From an uncultured Anaerolineaceae bacterium (GTDB taxonomy: Bacteria > Chloroflexota > Anaerolineae > Promineifilales > Promineifilaceae), in NCBI GenBank assembly GCA_937967805.1, contig CALBTC010000239.1, forward strand, positions 1-7,542: a stretch of 7,542 nt of DNA, written 5' to 3'. A program made the position numbers and the translations under genes. Shown one piece after another: positions 1 to 5,925 of this stretch. Positions within the stretch are counted from its first letter, which is position 1, and the number at the start of each line of letters is the position of its first letter. The notes beneath the pieces were generated by a model that saw nothing but the letters and a program-made list of their open reading frames with translations, did not search any database and had not been told where the DNA came from.

Positions 1-992
1 TGCTGGAGGCCGGTAATTTGAACCTGACTGGCGAATTCACCGTGCGCGGCCAGCTTATCCGGGGCCACGTGCGAGGGCGTGAACGGCCCGAACCCATCGA
101 GCCGGTCAAGGAAAAAGCGGCGTCACTCCCAACGGCTGTACCGGATCGGTACAATGGCCCGCCGGTTAAATTTGCCGCCGGTTTGCACGGCCCCGGTGAT
201 GCCCACACCTGGCACGATCCCGGCTTCCGCCACATGCTCAAAAAGCTGGATATGCCTATCAAGTTCATGTCCGATGGGGATCGCTTCCGCTGGTATGGCG
301 AGTTCCACAAGCCGCACCTTAATTTGGTGCGCGTCTTCTGGAAGCCGGACCCCAACCGGCGCAAGAGCGCCCAGCAGGCGTGGGACGAAGACATTCGGGA
401 CGGCGTCATCAATTTTTACAAAGCGGGCGCGCGCAACTTTGAGGTCCATAACGAACCGCGCCTGCCCCATGAGGGGATGGGGTATCAGTGGCACAACGGT
501 GCAGAGTTTGGCGATTTCTTGCGTGACCTGATGCTGATCATCAAGCAGCATTGCCCGGAGGCGCGGCTGTGGTATCCGGGTGAATCCCCCGGCGTTCCCT
601 GGACGGATCAGTTTGCTTTTACCTGGCCGGCCTACAAAAAAGTGTCTGACCTGTGTGACGGCATTTGCCAGCACGCTTATTCGGGCAATACGGTGGATGT
701 GGCAACGGCCGTACAAGAAATCGTCGGCCAGGTGCGTGATTTTCACAAAGCGATGGGCGTCTGGAACAAGCCGATCATTGTGTCTGAATGCAGCGTGAAC
801 CGGGCTGCAACGCCGGAATTCCGCGCCCAGGTGTACGCCAGAACCGCCCAGGCGCTGAGCCAGATTCCCGGTGTGCAGGGCGTCTTCTGGTACATCTCCT
901 ATTGGAACGCGCCGCCGGCGGAACAGGCCAATGCCGAAAGCTGGTACGGCACCAACCTGGCGGACCTATACCAGCAGCAGATTGCCGTTTAA
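1..992 (+). CDS. Glycoside-hydrolase-like TIM-barrel protein (clan GH-A type), probably 5' partial
   Basis: The reading frame is open from the left edge and ends with TAA at 990-992. The first start-like codon is TTG at 18, with GGAGG at 5-9 eight bases upstream, so a TTG start is possible (324 residues). The in-frame codons before it and the absence of an in-frame ATG for about 70 codons make a gene entering from the left more likely. Numbered from TTG18, a barrel-like domain spans about 50-315. It carries HNEP with Glu146 in the position of the clan GH-A acid/base, and IIVSEC with Glu257 in the position of the nucleophile. The 111-residue spacing suits that clan, and an HAY motif lies between them. 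The first 25 residues look beta-rich and Gly-punctuated, as if closing a preceding domain. Substrate is unknown; I cannot assign a GH family. It may be unrelated to the downstream operon, since a 114-bp gap with an inverted repeat separates them. Confidence 0.72.
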   Translation, partial: LEAGNLNLTGEFTVRGQLIRGHVRGRERPEPIEPVKEKAASLPTAVPDRYNGPPVKFAAGLHGPGDAHTWHDPGFRHMLKKLDMPIKFMSDGDRFRWYGEFHKPHLNLVRVFWKPDPNRRKSAQQAWDEDIRDGVINFYKAGARNFEVHNEPRLPHEGMGYQWHNGAEFGDFLRDLMLIIKQHCPEARLWYPGESPGVPWTDQFAFTWPAYKKVSDLCDGICQHAYSGNTVDVATAVQEIVGQVRDFHKAMGVWNKPIIVSECSVNRAATPEFRAQVYARTAQALSQIPGVQGVFWYISYWNAPPAEQANAESWYGTNLADLYQQQIAV

Positions 993-1000
993 ATGTTAAT

Positions 1001-1064
1001 CGCAAAGCGCGCCAAAAACGCAAAGGGATAAAGAGAAAACTTTGCGAGGCTTGCGTCCTTTGCG
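1001..1064. repeat. Imperfect inverted repeat with CGCAAAG / CTTTGCG borders
   Basis: Left arm 1001-1025 begins and ends with CGCAAAG. Right arm 1040-1064 begins and ends with CTTTGCG. The arms are both 25 bases and match at about 18 of 25 positions when one is reverse complemented, with a 14-base A-rich loop (1026-1039). It starts 8 bases after the stop of the glycoside-hydrolase-like gene and ends about 30 bases before the Shine-Dalgarno of the next gene. No T-run follows on the + strand, so it is not a classical intrinsic terminator. The modular 7-mer borders look like a REP-like or small non-autonomous intergenic repeat, but RNA folding could also slow transcription or protect the transcript end. 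Confidence 0.7.
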
Positions 1065-1093
1065 GTGAAAAATTGCCGATCGTTACGCAAAAC

Positions 1094-1100
1094 AAGGAGA
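1094..1100 (+). promoter_or_regulatory. Shine-Dalgarno deciding the start of the C39/LysM gene
   Basis: AAGGAGA lies six bases before ATG at 1107. The same frame is open further upstream to a TTG at 1065, but that start falls just after the inverted repeat and has no ribosome site. ATG at 1102 is in another frame. The 1107 start gives an N-terminus that begins directly with the peptidase domain. Confidence 0.75.
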
Positions 1101-1106
1101 AATGAA

Positions 1107-2198
1107 ATGGTTCGTCTAGATATCCCCTATCGTTCGCAGCAGGATGCCGACGCCAACGAAAACAAGGCTGACTGCGGGCCAACCTGTGTGGCAATGGTTT
1201 TGAACTATTACGGCATTCCGATGACGCCCAACGGTGTCTACCGGCACATGTCGCCCGTGCCGGTAGGTGAGTTCCCCAAAGTAGGGCAATTGAGAGAGGT
1301 GCTGACTAAACACAATTTACCTCACCGGCGCGACCAATACTTGAGCCAGTGGGACGCCCTGGAAAAACTGCGGAAAAATATTGATGCCGGGCATCCCATG
1401 ATTGCCCTGGTGAAGTACCTGCCGTGGCGGCAGTCCACCGGCAACCTTTTTGACTGGGGGCACTTTGTGGTCGTCACCGGTTATGACGATGCCAATATCT
1501 ACTTCCACGATCCCATTTATGGCGCGTGGCGGCCGCGCAGCCTGGGGGCCAATTATGCTATGTTGCATGAGCTGTTTTGTGCGGGCTGGGGCGGCTTCCC
1601 TGTAGAGGAAAATCCCAATTGGGTTTGTATAGTGATTGCAAAAGCGGTTGATGGGGCAACGGCCGTAACACCATCACCAACACCACCGGCGGAAGCACCA
1701 CGTCCGGCACCGGCAGCCGTGCCGGCAGCAGCGGGCCAGGTGATGGACGACATCAATCGCCGCATCAAGGCGTTGGCCGCTTACCGCTGGGCGCTGGAAC
1801 CCAACCTGAACGATCCGGCTACATTGCAGCTCTGGCAGGAAAACCTGGGCGATTTTGGGCAAGAATACGATCTCCACGTGGTGCAGTCTGGCGAAACGCT
1901 GTCTTCTCTGGCACAGCGCTATTACGGGGAGGCTCACCGCTGGCCCACCATCAAAGCGTATACCGGACTCGCTCGCGGCCTGTGGCTGGGTGACCGGTTG
2001 CTGATTCCTCGCCTGGGCCAGGGGCAGGCGCACCTGAACCCGGCACTGCCCAGCGATACGGCCGATTTCACCAAAGCCCTCAGCTTTGACGACCTGGTTG
2101 ACCCGGATGAAACCCCATTTGATTACAACGAATTTGGCAAGGCCACCATTGGCATGGGTTTTGACGAACCGGAAGCGGCGGCTGCCGGCGGCGAATAA
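1107..2198 (+). CDS. C39-like cysteine peptidase with C-terminal LysM domain
   Basis: The 363-residue product starts at ATG 1107. Residues 1-165 form a papain-like C39 (C39_2-type) peptidase domain. Gln11 or Gln12 would supply the oxyanion hole, DCGPTC carries the likely nucleophile Cys23, WGHFVVV carries His119, and FHDP carries Asp135, so the triad looks complete. A Pro/Ala-rich linker follows (about 185-215), then a short helical stretch. A LysM domain spans about 254-303: it opens with a V.SGETL motif, has a YYGEAHRWP middle and closes with LLIPRL. The last 60 residues are acidic and low in order. No signal peptide or membrane segment is visible, which is odd for a LysM protein expected to bind peptidoglycan. 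It may act in the cytosol, leave by another route, or use LysM for another glycan or as a structural module. The caspase gene starts 33 bases downstream, so they may be co-transcribed. The fold is clear; the role is not. Confidence 0.85.
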   Translation: MVRLDIPYRSQQDADANENKADCGPTCVAMVLNYYGIPMTPNGVYRHMSPVPVGEFPKVGQLREVLTKHNLPHRRDQYLSQWDALEKLRKNIDAGHPMIALVKYLPWRQSTGNLFDWGHFVVVTGYDDANIYFHDPIYGAWRPRSLGANYAMLHELFCAGWGGFPVEENPNWVCIVIAKAVDGATAVTPSPTPPAEAPRPAPAAVPAAAGQVMDDINRRIKALAAYRWALEPNLNDPATLQLWQENLGDFGQEYDLHVVQSGETLSSLAQRYYGEAHRWPTIKAYTGLARGLWLGDRLLIPRLGQGQAHLNPALPSDTADFTKALSFDDLVDPDETPFDYNEFGKATIGMGFDEPEAAAAGGE

Positions 2199-2231
2199 GA
2201 CTGACTGTCTACGAATTGGAGGGATTGAACG

Positions 2232-3620
2232 ATGAGCAATATTTTTGAAAATGGCTACGCTCTGGTTATTGGCGTGGATGCAAACCAGATTCCCCGGTTG
2301 GCTTTACCGGCCGTGGCTAAAGATGTGCAGGCAGTCTACGACGTGCTGACGCATCCAGAGCGATGTGCCTACAAGCCGGACAACGTGACCTTTCTCAAGG
2401 GGGAAGAATCAACGCGAGAGAATATTATGGAGGCATTGTATTGGCTGCAAAAAAAGGTAAAGGCCGATCCGGAAGCAACGGCCGTTCTCTACTACTCCGG
2501 CCACGGCATGGAAGACAAAGCCACCGGTCAATATTACCTGATTCCTTACGACATTAAGGAGTTGAGCCGGGTACGGACGTACGCTATTCGTGCCGAAGAT
2601 TTTGCGGCGGAGATCAGCGCCATCGGGGCCAGGCGAATGTTGGCCATTTTGGACTGCTGCCATGCGGCGGGGATGGATGTGAAGGATGTGATGGAAACGG
2701 CCGTTACATCCACCGCCTTCCCCCTTGAGCTGCCCGAAACCAAAAGCATTCCCGCTTTTGAAGCGGAACCCGGCGGCAAAGCCGTGAGCGATCTGGCCGA
2801 TGGCGAAGGCCGGGCCATTCTCAACTCATCTACCGGCAGCCAATCTTCTTATGTACGCACAGACGGGGCGATGAGCCTGTTCACCTACCACCTGATCGAG
2901 GCACTCACCGGCCACGCCCCCCACGCGGATGATGCCTCGGTGGTTTACGTCACCGACGTTATGAGCTGGGTAACGCACAAGGTCAAGCAGTCGGCCAAGG
3001 AGCAAGGGCGGGACCAGACCCCGGTGATGCGCACCTCTGGCGTGTTCCCGGTGGCCATGCTGATTGGCGGCCAGGGCGTGGCCAAAGGCATGAAACCGCC
3101 AGACCCAATGGAGTTTGCCCAACCTATCGGCCAGACAATTACGTTTAATCAGGAAAACCAGACGGTGAACAAACAAATGAACGTTGCCGGCAACGCTAAT
3201 ATTGAACATTTTGGTGACAACTACAGCGGCGATGTTTATCACGGCAATGTCACAAAAGGGGATGAAATCACCGTGGGCGATATTTCCGGTTCGTCGGGTG
3301 TGGCCATTGGTCGTGGGGCCAGCGCGAACGTGCAAATTCAGCAGGGGGTAACAGGTCAGGAGCTGGAAAGATTGTTTGCCCCTTTGTTGCAGCAGGTGGC
3401 GCAGGAGAATGATACGGCCGTTTCCCAGGTAAGAGCGCTCCAGGCAGAAGTGGCCCGTGGTGAAGAAGCCGATGATGAAAAGATGGCCAACTTGATTTAT
3501 GACATCGCCGCGGCTGCGCCGACTGGTGTGGAAACGATTGTTAATTTGTTTACGAACGGCGTGGTGGCCAAAGCGGCCGGTGGGGCCACGAACTTTATTT
3601 TGAGGCGCATTCGCCAATAG
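2232..3620 (+). CDS. Caspase-like (metacaspase-type) protease with beta-type linker and helical C-terminal domain
   Basis: ATG 2232 is preceded by GGAGGG at 2218-2223, giving 462 residues. Residues 7-285 form a caspase-fold (peptidase C14) domain. ALVIGVDAN is the first strand, YYSGHGMED carries His91, and LDCCHAAG carries Cys143, which aligns with the nucleophile of the metacaspase motif DSCHSG. Both catalytic residues are present, so cleavage activity is expected. Residues 304-372 are Gly/Asn-rich and beta-type; 304-331 resemble the N-terminus of the next protein, and 348-363 read VGDISGSSGVAIGRGA. From about 373 a helical domain follows, with an amphipathic stretch to about 410 and a hydrophobic Ala/Gly-rich end (about 425-462) closing with RRIRQ. 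In related systems caspases are held inactive by STAND switches and kill the cell or process partners on activation; that role is inferred here from the neighbours. The FGE-like gene starts 56 bases on. Confidence 0.9.
   Translation: MSNIFENGYALVIGVDANQIPRLALPAVAKDVQAVYDVLTHPERCAYKPDNVTFLKGEESTRENIMEALYWLQKKVKADPEATAVLYYSGHGMEDKATGQYYLIPYDIKELSRVRTYAIRAEDFAAEISAIGARRMLAILDCCHAAGMDVKDVMETAVTSTAFPLELPETKSIPAFEAEPGGKAVSDLADGEGRAILNSSTGSQSSYVRTDGAMSLFTYHLIEALTGHAPHADDASVVYVTDVMSWVTHKVKQSAKEQGRDQTPVMRTSGVFPVAMLIGGQGVAKGMKPPDPMEFAQPIGQTITFNQENQTVNKQMNVAGNANIEHFGDNYSGDVYHGNVTKGDEITVGDISGSSGVAIGRGASANVQIQQGVTGQELERLFAPLLQQVAQENDTAVSQVRALQAEVARGEEADDEKMANLIYDIAAAAPTGVETIVNLFTNGVVAKAAGGATNFILRRIRQ
3141..3224 (+). 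other. Caspase copy of a motif shared with the FGE-like protein
   Basis: Residues 304-331 of the caspase-like protein contain QTV (310-312), N317, G320, A322, I324, G328, D329 and Y331. These align with the N-terminus of the FGE-like protein (residues 16-44) with one gap and about 13 identities in 28 positions. The codons differ, so this is not a recent DNA duplication. The alternating polar/hydrophobic pattern with Gly, Asn and Gln suggests a short beta-arch or assembly motif. Confidence 0.6.
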
Positions 3621-3648
3621 AACGCTGGGGCAGCCGATTGTGTGTTTT

Positions 3649-3672
3649 TGCTGCAGGATAGCAGCAGGAGGG
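3649..3672 (+). promoter_or_regulatory. Small hairpin abutting the Shine-Dalgarno of the FGE-like gene
   Basis: TGCTGC (3649-3654) and GCAGCA (3661-3666) form a 6-bp stem with a 6-base loop. The stem ends on the first base of AGGAGGG (3666-3672), four bases before the GTG start at 3677. The short spacer, GTG start and adjoining stem could lower or tune initiation. This could also be chance in a 56-base gap. Confidence 0.3.
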
Positions 3673-3676
3673 TAGT

Positions 3677-4690
3677 GTGACGGACACAGAGAATCTATCA
3701 AAGATCAATGGAGCCAATACAACCATTGAACAATCCGGGCAAACGGTGACGGGACACCAGGTAAACATTGTGGGCGATGCCCACATTGGCCAGGTGGGTG
3801 ACCGGTATGAGATTGCCCAGGCGCAAATCATGATGCCCCAGGTGTTTGCCGAGGCCATGCTGCGTTTCCTGAGCGCCGAGCAATCCCCGGATTACACCGA
3901 ACTGGATGGCCGGGAATCGTGGGAACCGGAAACGGTGCTTGTTGCCGCAGGAACGTTTTTGATGGGCAGCAAACCGAGCGAAGGCGTTCCTGATTACGAA
4001 ACGCCGCAGTTTGAGATGACTTTGCCTGCCTACCGTATCGGCAAATATCCGGTTACCAATGCGCAATATTTTCACTTCATTCGCGAGACAAAACGGATTG
4101 CGCCAAAGGAGTTGGGCTGGACAAATGGCAACGCTCCGGCGAGAGAGCAATATAACTTGCCGGTGCGTGGGGTCACCTGGTACGGTGCGTTGGTGTATTG
4201 CTACTGGCTGATGGAGGTGACAAAACGGCCGTATACCCTTCCTTCGGAAGCACAGTGGGAAAAAGCTGCCAGGGGAGAAGCAAGCACTATTTACCCTTGG
4301 GGTAACCAGTGGCAGGCTGACTATTGCAATACGCGTTGTGACATGGTAACGGCCGTTGATGCTTTTCCCGAAGGTGCCGGCCCCTATGGCTGCCTGGACA
4401 TGGTGGGCAATGTGCGGGAATGGACCACGACCTTGTGGGGGCGTAACCGCAAGTACAACCTGGAACTGGAATGTGCCTACCCCTGGAAAAAAGCGTGGAA
4501 GCCGCACGAAGGATACGACGAAATTGACAGCAATCGGCAAATTCGTCGCGTAACGCGGGGCGGGGCGGCGCTGCTGCCTGATCTGCCGCTGCGGTCGGCG
4601 AGGCGTGAATCGGAACGGCCGTATAACAGAGGCCTCAAAGTAAACCGCATCGGTTTTCGTGTTGCCTTAAATTGGGAGAAAACCTCATGA
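3677..4690 (+). CDS. FGE/SUMF1-fold protein without the catalytic cysteines (likely adaptor)
   Basis: The product has 337 residues from GTG 3677; AGGAGGG precedes it. Residues 1-50 carry a Gly/Asn/Gln-rich segment resembling part of the caspase linker. A short helical stretch follows (about 54-70). Residues 85-332 form a formylglycine-generating-enzyme-like (FGE-sulfatase, SUMF1) domain: VAAGTFLMGS at 89-98, then a YRIGKYPVTNAQY segment, RLPSEAQWE-like LPSEAQWEKAARG, a YPWGNQW segment, DMVGNVREW, RGG at 294-296 and GFRVA at 326-330. True FGEs have two copper-binding catalytic cysteines shortly after RGG. Here 297-309 contain none, so oxidation of sulfatase cysteines is unlikely. FGE-fold domains of this kind, related to C-type-lectin-like folds, are known in caspase and STAND conflict systems, where binding is the presumed role. 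Its stop overlaps the next start in ATGA (4687-4690), so the two are translationally coupled. Confidence 0.88.
   Translation: MTDTENLSKINGANTTIEQSGQTVTGHQVNIVGDAHIGQVGDRYEIAQAQIMMPQVFAEAMLRFLSAEQSPDYTELDGRESWEPETVLVAAGTFLMGSKPSEGVPDYETPQFEMTLPAYRIGKYPVTNAQYFHFIRETKRIAPKELGWTNGNAPAREQYNLPVRGVTWYGALVYCYWLMEVTKRPYTLPSEAQWEKAARGEASTIYPWGNQWQADYCNTRCDMVTAVDAFPEGAGPYGCLDMVGNVREWTTTLWGRNRKYNLELECAYPWKKAWKPHEGYDEIDSNRQIRRVTRGGAALLPDLPLRSARRESERPYNRGLKVNRIGFRVALNWEKTS
3722..3808 (+). other. FGE-like protein copy of the shared N-terminal motif
   Basis: Residues 16-44 contain QTV (22-24), Q28, N30, G33, A35, I37, G41, D42 and Y44, aligned with residues 304-331 of the upstream caspase-like protein. Residues 28-44 match 315-331 there without gaps, with 8 identities of 17 plus several conservative pairs (V/M, I/V, D/N). 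Its position, before the effector or adaptor domain rather than inside it, fits a docking or assembly motif. Confidence 0.6.
4674..4678 (+). promoter_or_regulatory. Shine-Dalgarno deciding the SIR2-like start
   Basis: GGGAG lies inside the end of the FGE-like gene, eight bases before ATG 4687. A TTG at 4672 is in the same frame, but it would place the ribosome site inside the coding part, so ATG 4687 with the ATGA overlap is preferred. Confidence 0.65.
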
Positions 4691-5925
4691 CCACAAGAGT
4701 TGTTCGACGCAGAGTTGGGCTTCAGCGGCAAAGCAGCCGCCGCAGTGATGGGGTAAACGGCAAAGATATATTTTTCATCAACCGCATTAAAGAGCTTGAG
4801 CAGCAGCGTCTCATCCCCATTATTGGTGACACGATTCGCAATGCCCATATTTTTCAGAAAAGTGGACAGCCGTCCGCTGATAAAGAGGATCCAGGCACAA
4901 ATTATTCTGGTCCGAGGCCAAATATTACGGAAGAAATAGCCCAGGGTTGGGCCAGAGGCGGAACCTTTAAGGAAGGGGTTGACGATCCAATTGTTTACCC
5001 ACTTACCGATGATATTCAGATTGCGCGCGTGGCTCAATTTTATGCCCTGGTGCACGGCGATCCGGTATTGGCCAAGCAAGATTATCTAGAGTTTTTGAAA
5101 GATTATTTGCTCACGGTAGCCGAAAGTTTAACCGATGAAACAGACGCGGCAGAGCTTGCCTTTATCAATGAGTTACGGGAAGAGGTTAATTACACCTTCT
5201 CCGATGTGGTGAATGAGCTTGACTTTCCGCGCTGCTTCCACGACCAGCGCGAAGACCCTTTGCGCATTCTGGCCCGGCTGCCCATCAAAATTTACATCAC
5301 CACCAGCTATCATGACTTTGTGGAAAAAGAGCTGCAGGCGGCCGGTAAAAATCCGCAGAGTCGCTTATGTTACTGGAACGGTAAACCCGACAATCTACAA
5401 CCGGAACACACGCCTGATCCGCAGTATTGGCCTTCTGTGAACACGCCTCTAGTTTACCATCTGTTGGGGATGGAGCAGTACCCCCCTTCAATGGTGCTCA
5501 GCGAGGATGATTATCTTGAGTTCTTGTGGGAATTAGCCAGCGACAGGGAAAGCTTGCGCGAAGGTTCCATGACGATTTCATCCAAGACACGGCCCGACAG
5601 CATTATTCCTGAATATCTACGCAACGCCATTAATGATTCCTCGCTGCTGGTGCTGGGTTACCGGCTGCAAGATTGGGACCTGAAGGCGGTGCTGCATGGC
5701 TTGTTGAAAGCCGATGAACTTACCTATCGCAAAGGTGTCAGTACGGCTATTCACATTGATTTGGAGAACCAGCAAATCGTTAAGGATAAGGAGCAGGCCG
5801 AAACATATCTGCGCTCTTACTTTAAAAGGGCCAGGTTCGAGGTCCGCTTTGAGGAGTCGGACGCCTTCCTTCACAGTTTGTGGCAGCAGTACCAAAAAAT
5901 CGTAATAGGAGTAAAAAGCGCATGA
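4687..5925 (+). CDS. SIR2-like protein (SIR2_2 type), active-site residues appear altered
   Basis: The product has 412 residues from ATG 4687. An Arg-rich tail (residues 1-20) precedes the fold. LIPIIGDTIRN (42-52) sits where SIR2-like proteins have a GAGxS-type nucleotide loop. ITTSYHDF (204-211) stands where they have TTNxD. VYHLLG (256-261), followed by a VLSEDDYLEFL segment, stands where they have VYHLHG. LGYRLQDWD (323-331) matches the typical LGYSLxDWD end of the domain. By this alignment the NAD-site Asn is Ser207 and the catalytic His is Leu260. The protein may therefore be an inactive SIR2 fold that binds a nucleotide or a partner, or may use other residues such as His258 or His209. 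Active SIR2 domains in defence systems deplete NAD. It overlaps both neighbours by ATGA, so its stoichiometry is tied to the FGE-like protein and the ATPase. It holds none of the ACGGCCGT palindromes found in the five other genes. Fold assignment is fairly sure; activity is not. Confidence 0.82.
   Translation: MTTRVVRRRVGLQRQSSRRSDGVNGKDIFFINRIKELEQQRLIPIIGDTIRNAHIFQKSGQPSADKEDPGTNYSGPRPNITEEIAQGWARGGTFKEGVDDPIVYPLTDDIQIARVAQFYALVHGDPVLAKQDYLEFLKDYLLTVAESLTDETDAAELAFINELREEVNYTFSDVVNELDFPRCFHDQREDPLRILARLPIKIYITTSYHDFVEKELQAAGKNPQSRLCYWNGKPDNLQPEHTPDPQYWPSVNTPLVYHLLGMEQYPPSMVLSEDDYLEFLWELASDRESLREGSMTISSKTRPDSIIPEYLRNAINDSSLLVLGYRLQDWDLKAVLHGLLKADELTYRKGVSTAIHIDLENQQIVKDKEQAETYLRSYFKRARFEVRFEESDAFLHSLWQQYQKIVIGVKSA

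Noticed and set aside
123..746. 207-residue open frame on the - strand
   Set aside because: It is antisense to the glycoside-hydrolase-like gene, whose catalytic motifs support the + strand.
1001..1064. Rho-independent terminator
   Set aside because: The inverted repeat has an imperfect middle and no T-run after the right arm on the + strand, so I list it as a repeat instead.
993..1106. Promoter for the C39/caspase genes
   Set aside because: A promoter here is plausible, but I see no -35/-10 pair with good matches and spacing; nothing can be placed from sequence alone.
2826..3701. 291-residue open frame on the - strand
   Set aside because: It lies opposite the caspase C-terminal part and the following gap, shows no recognisable domain, and the + strand product has clear catalytic motifs.
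3698..4540. 280-residue open frame on the - strand
   Set aside because: It is antisense to the well-supported FGE-fold domain, and its sequence is low in recognisable motifs.
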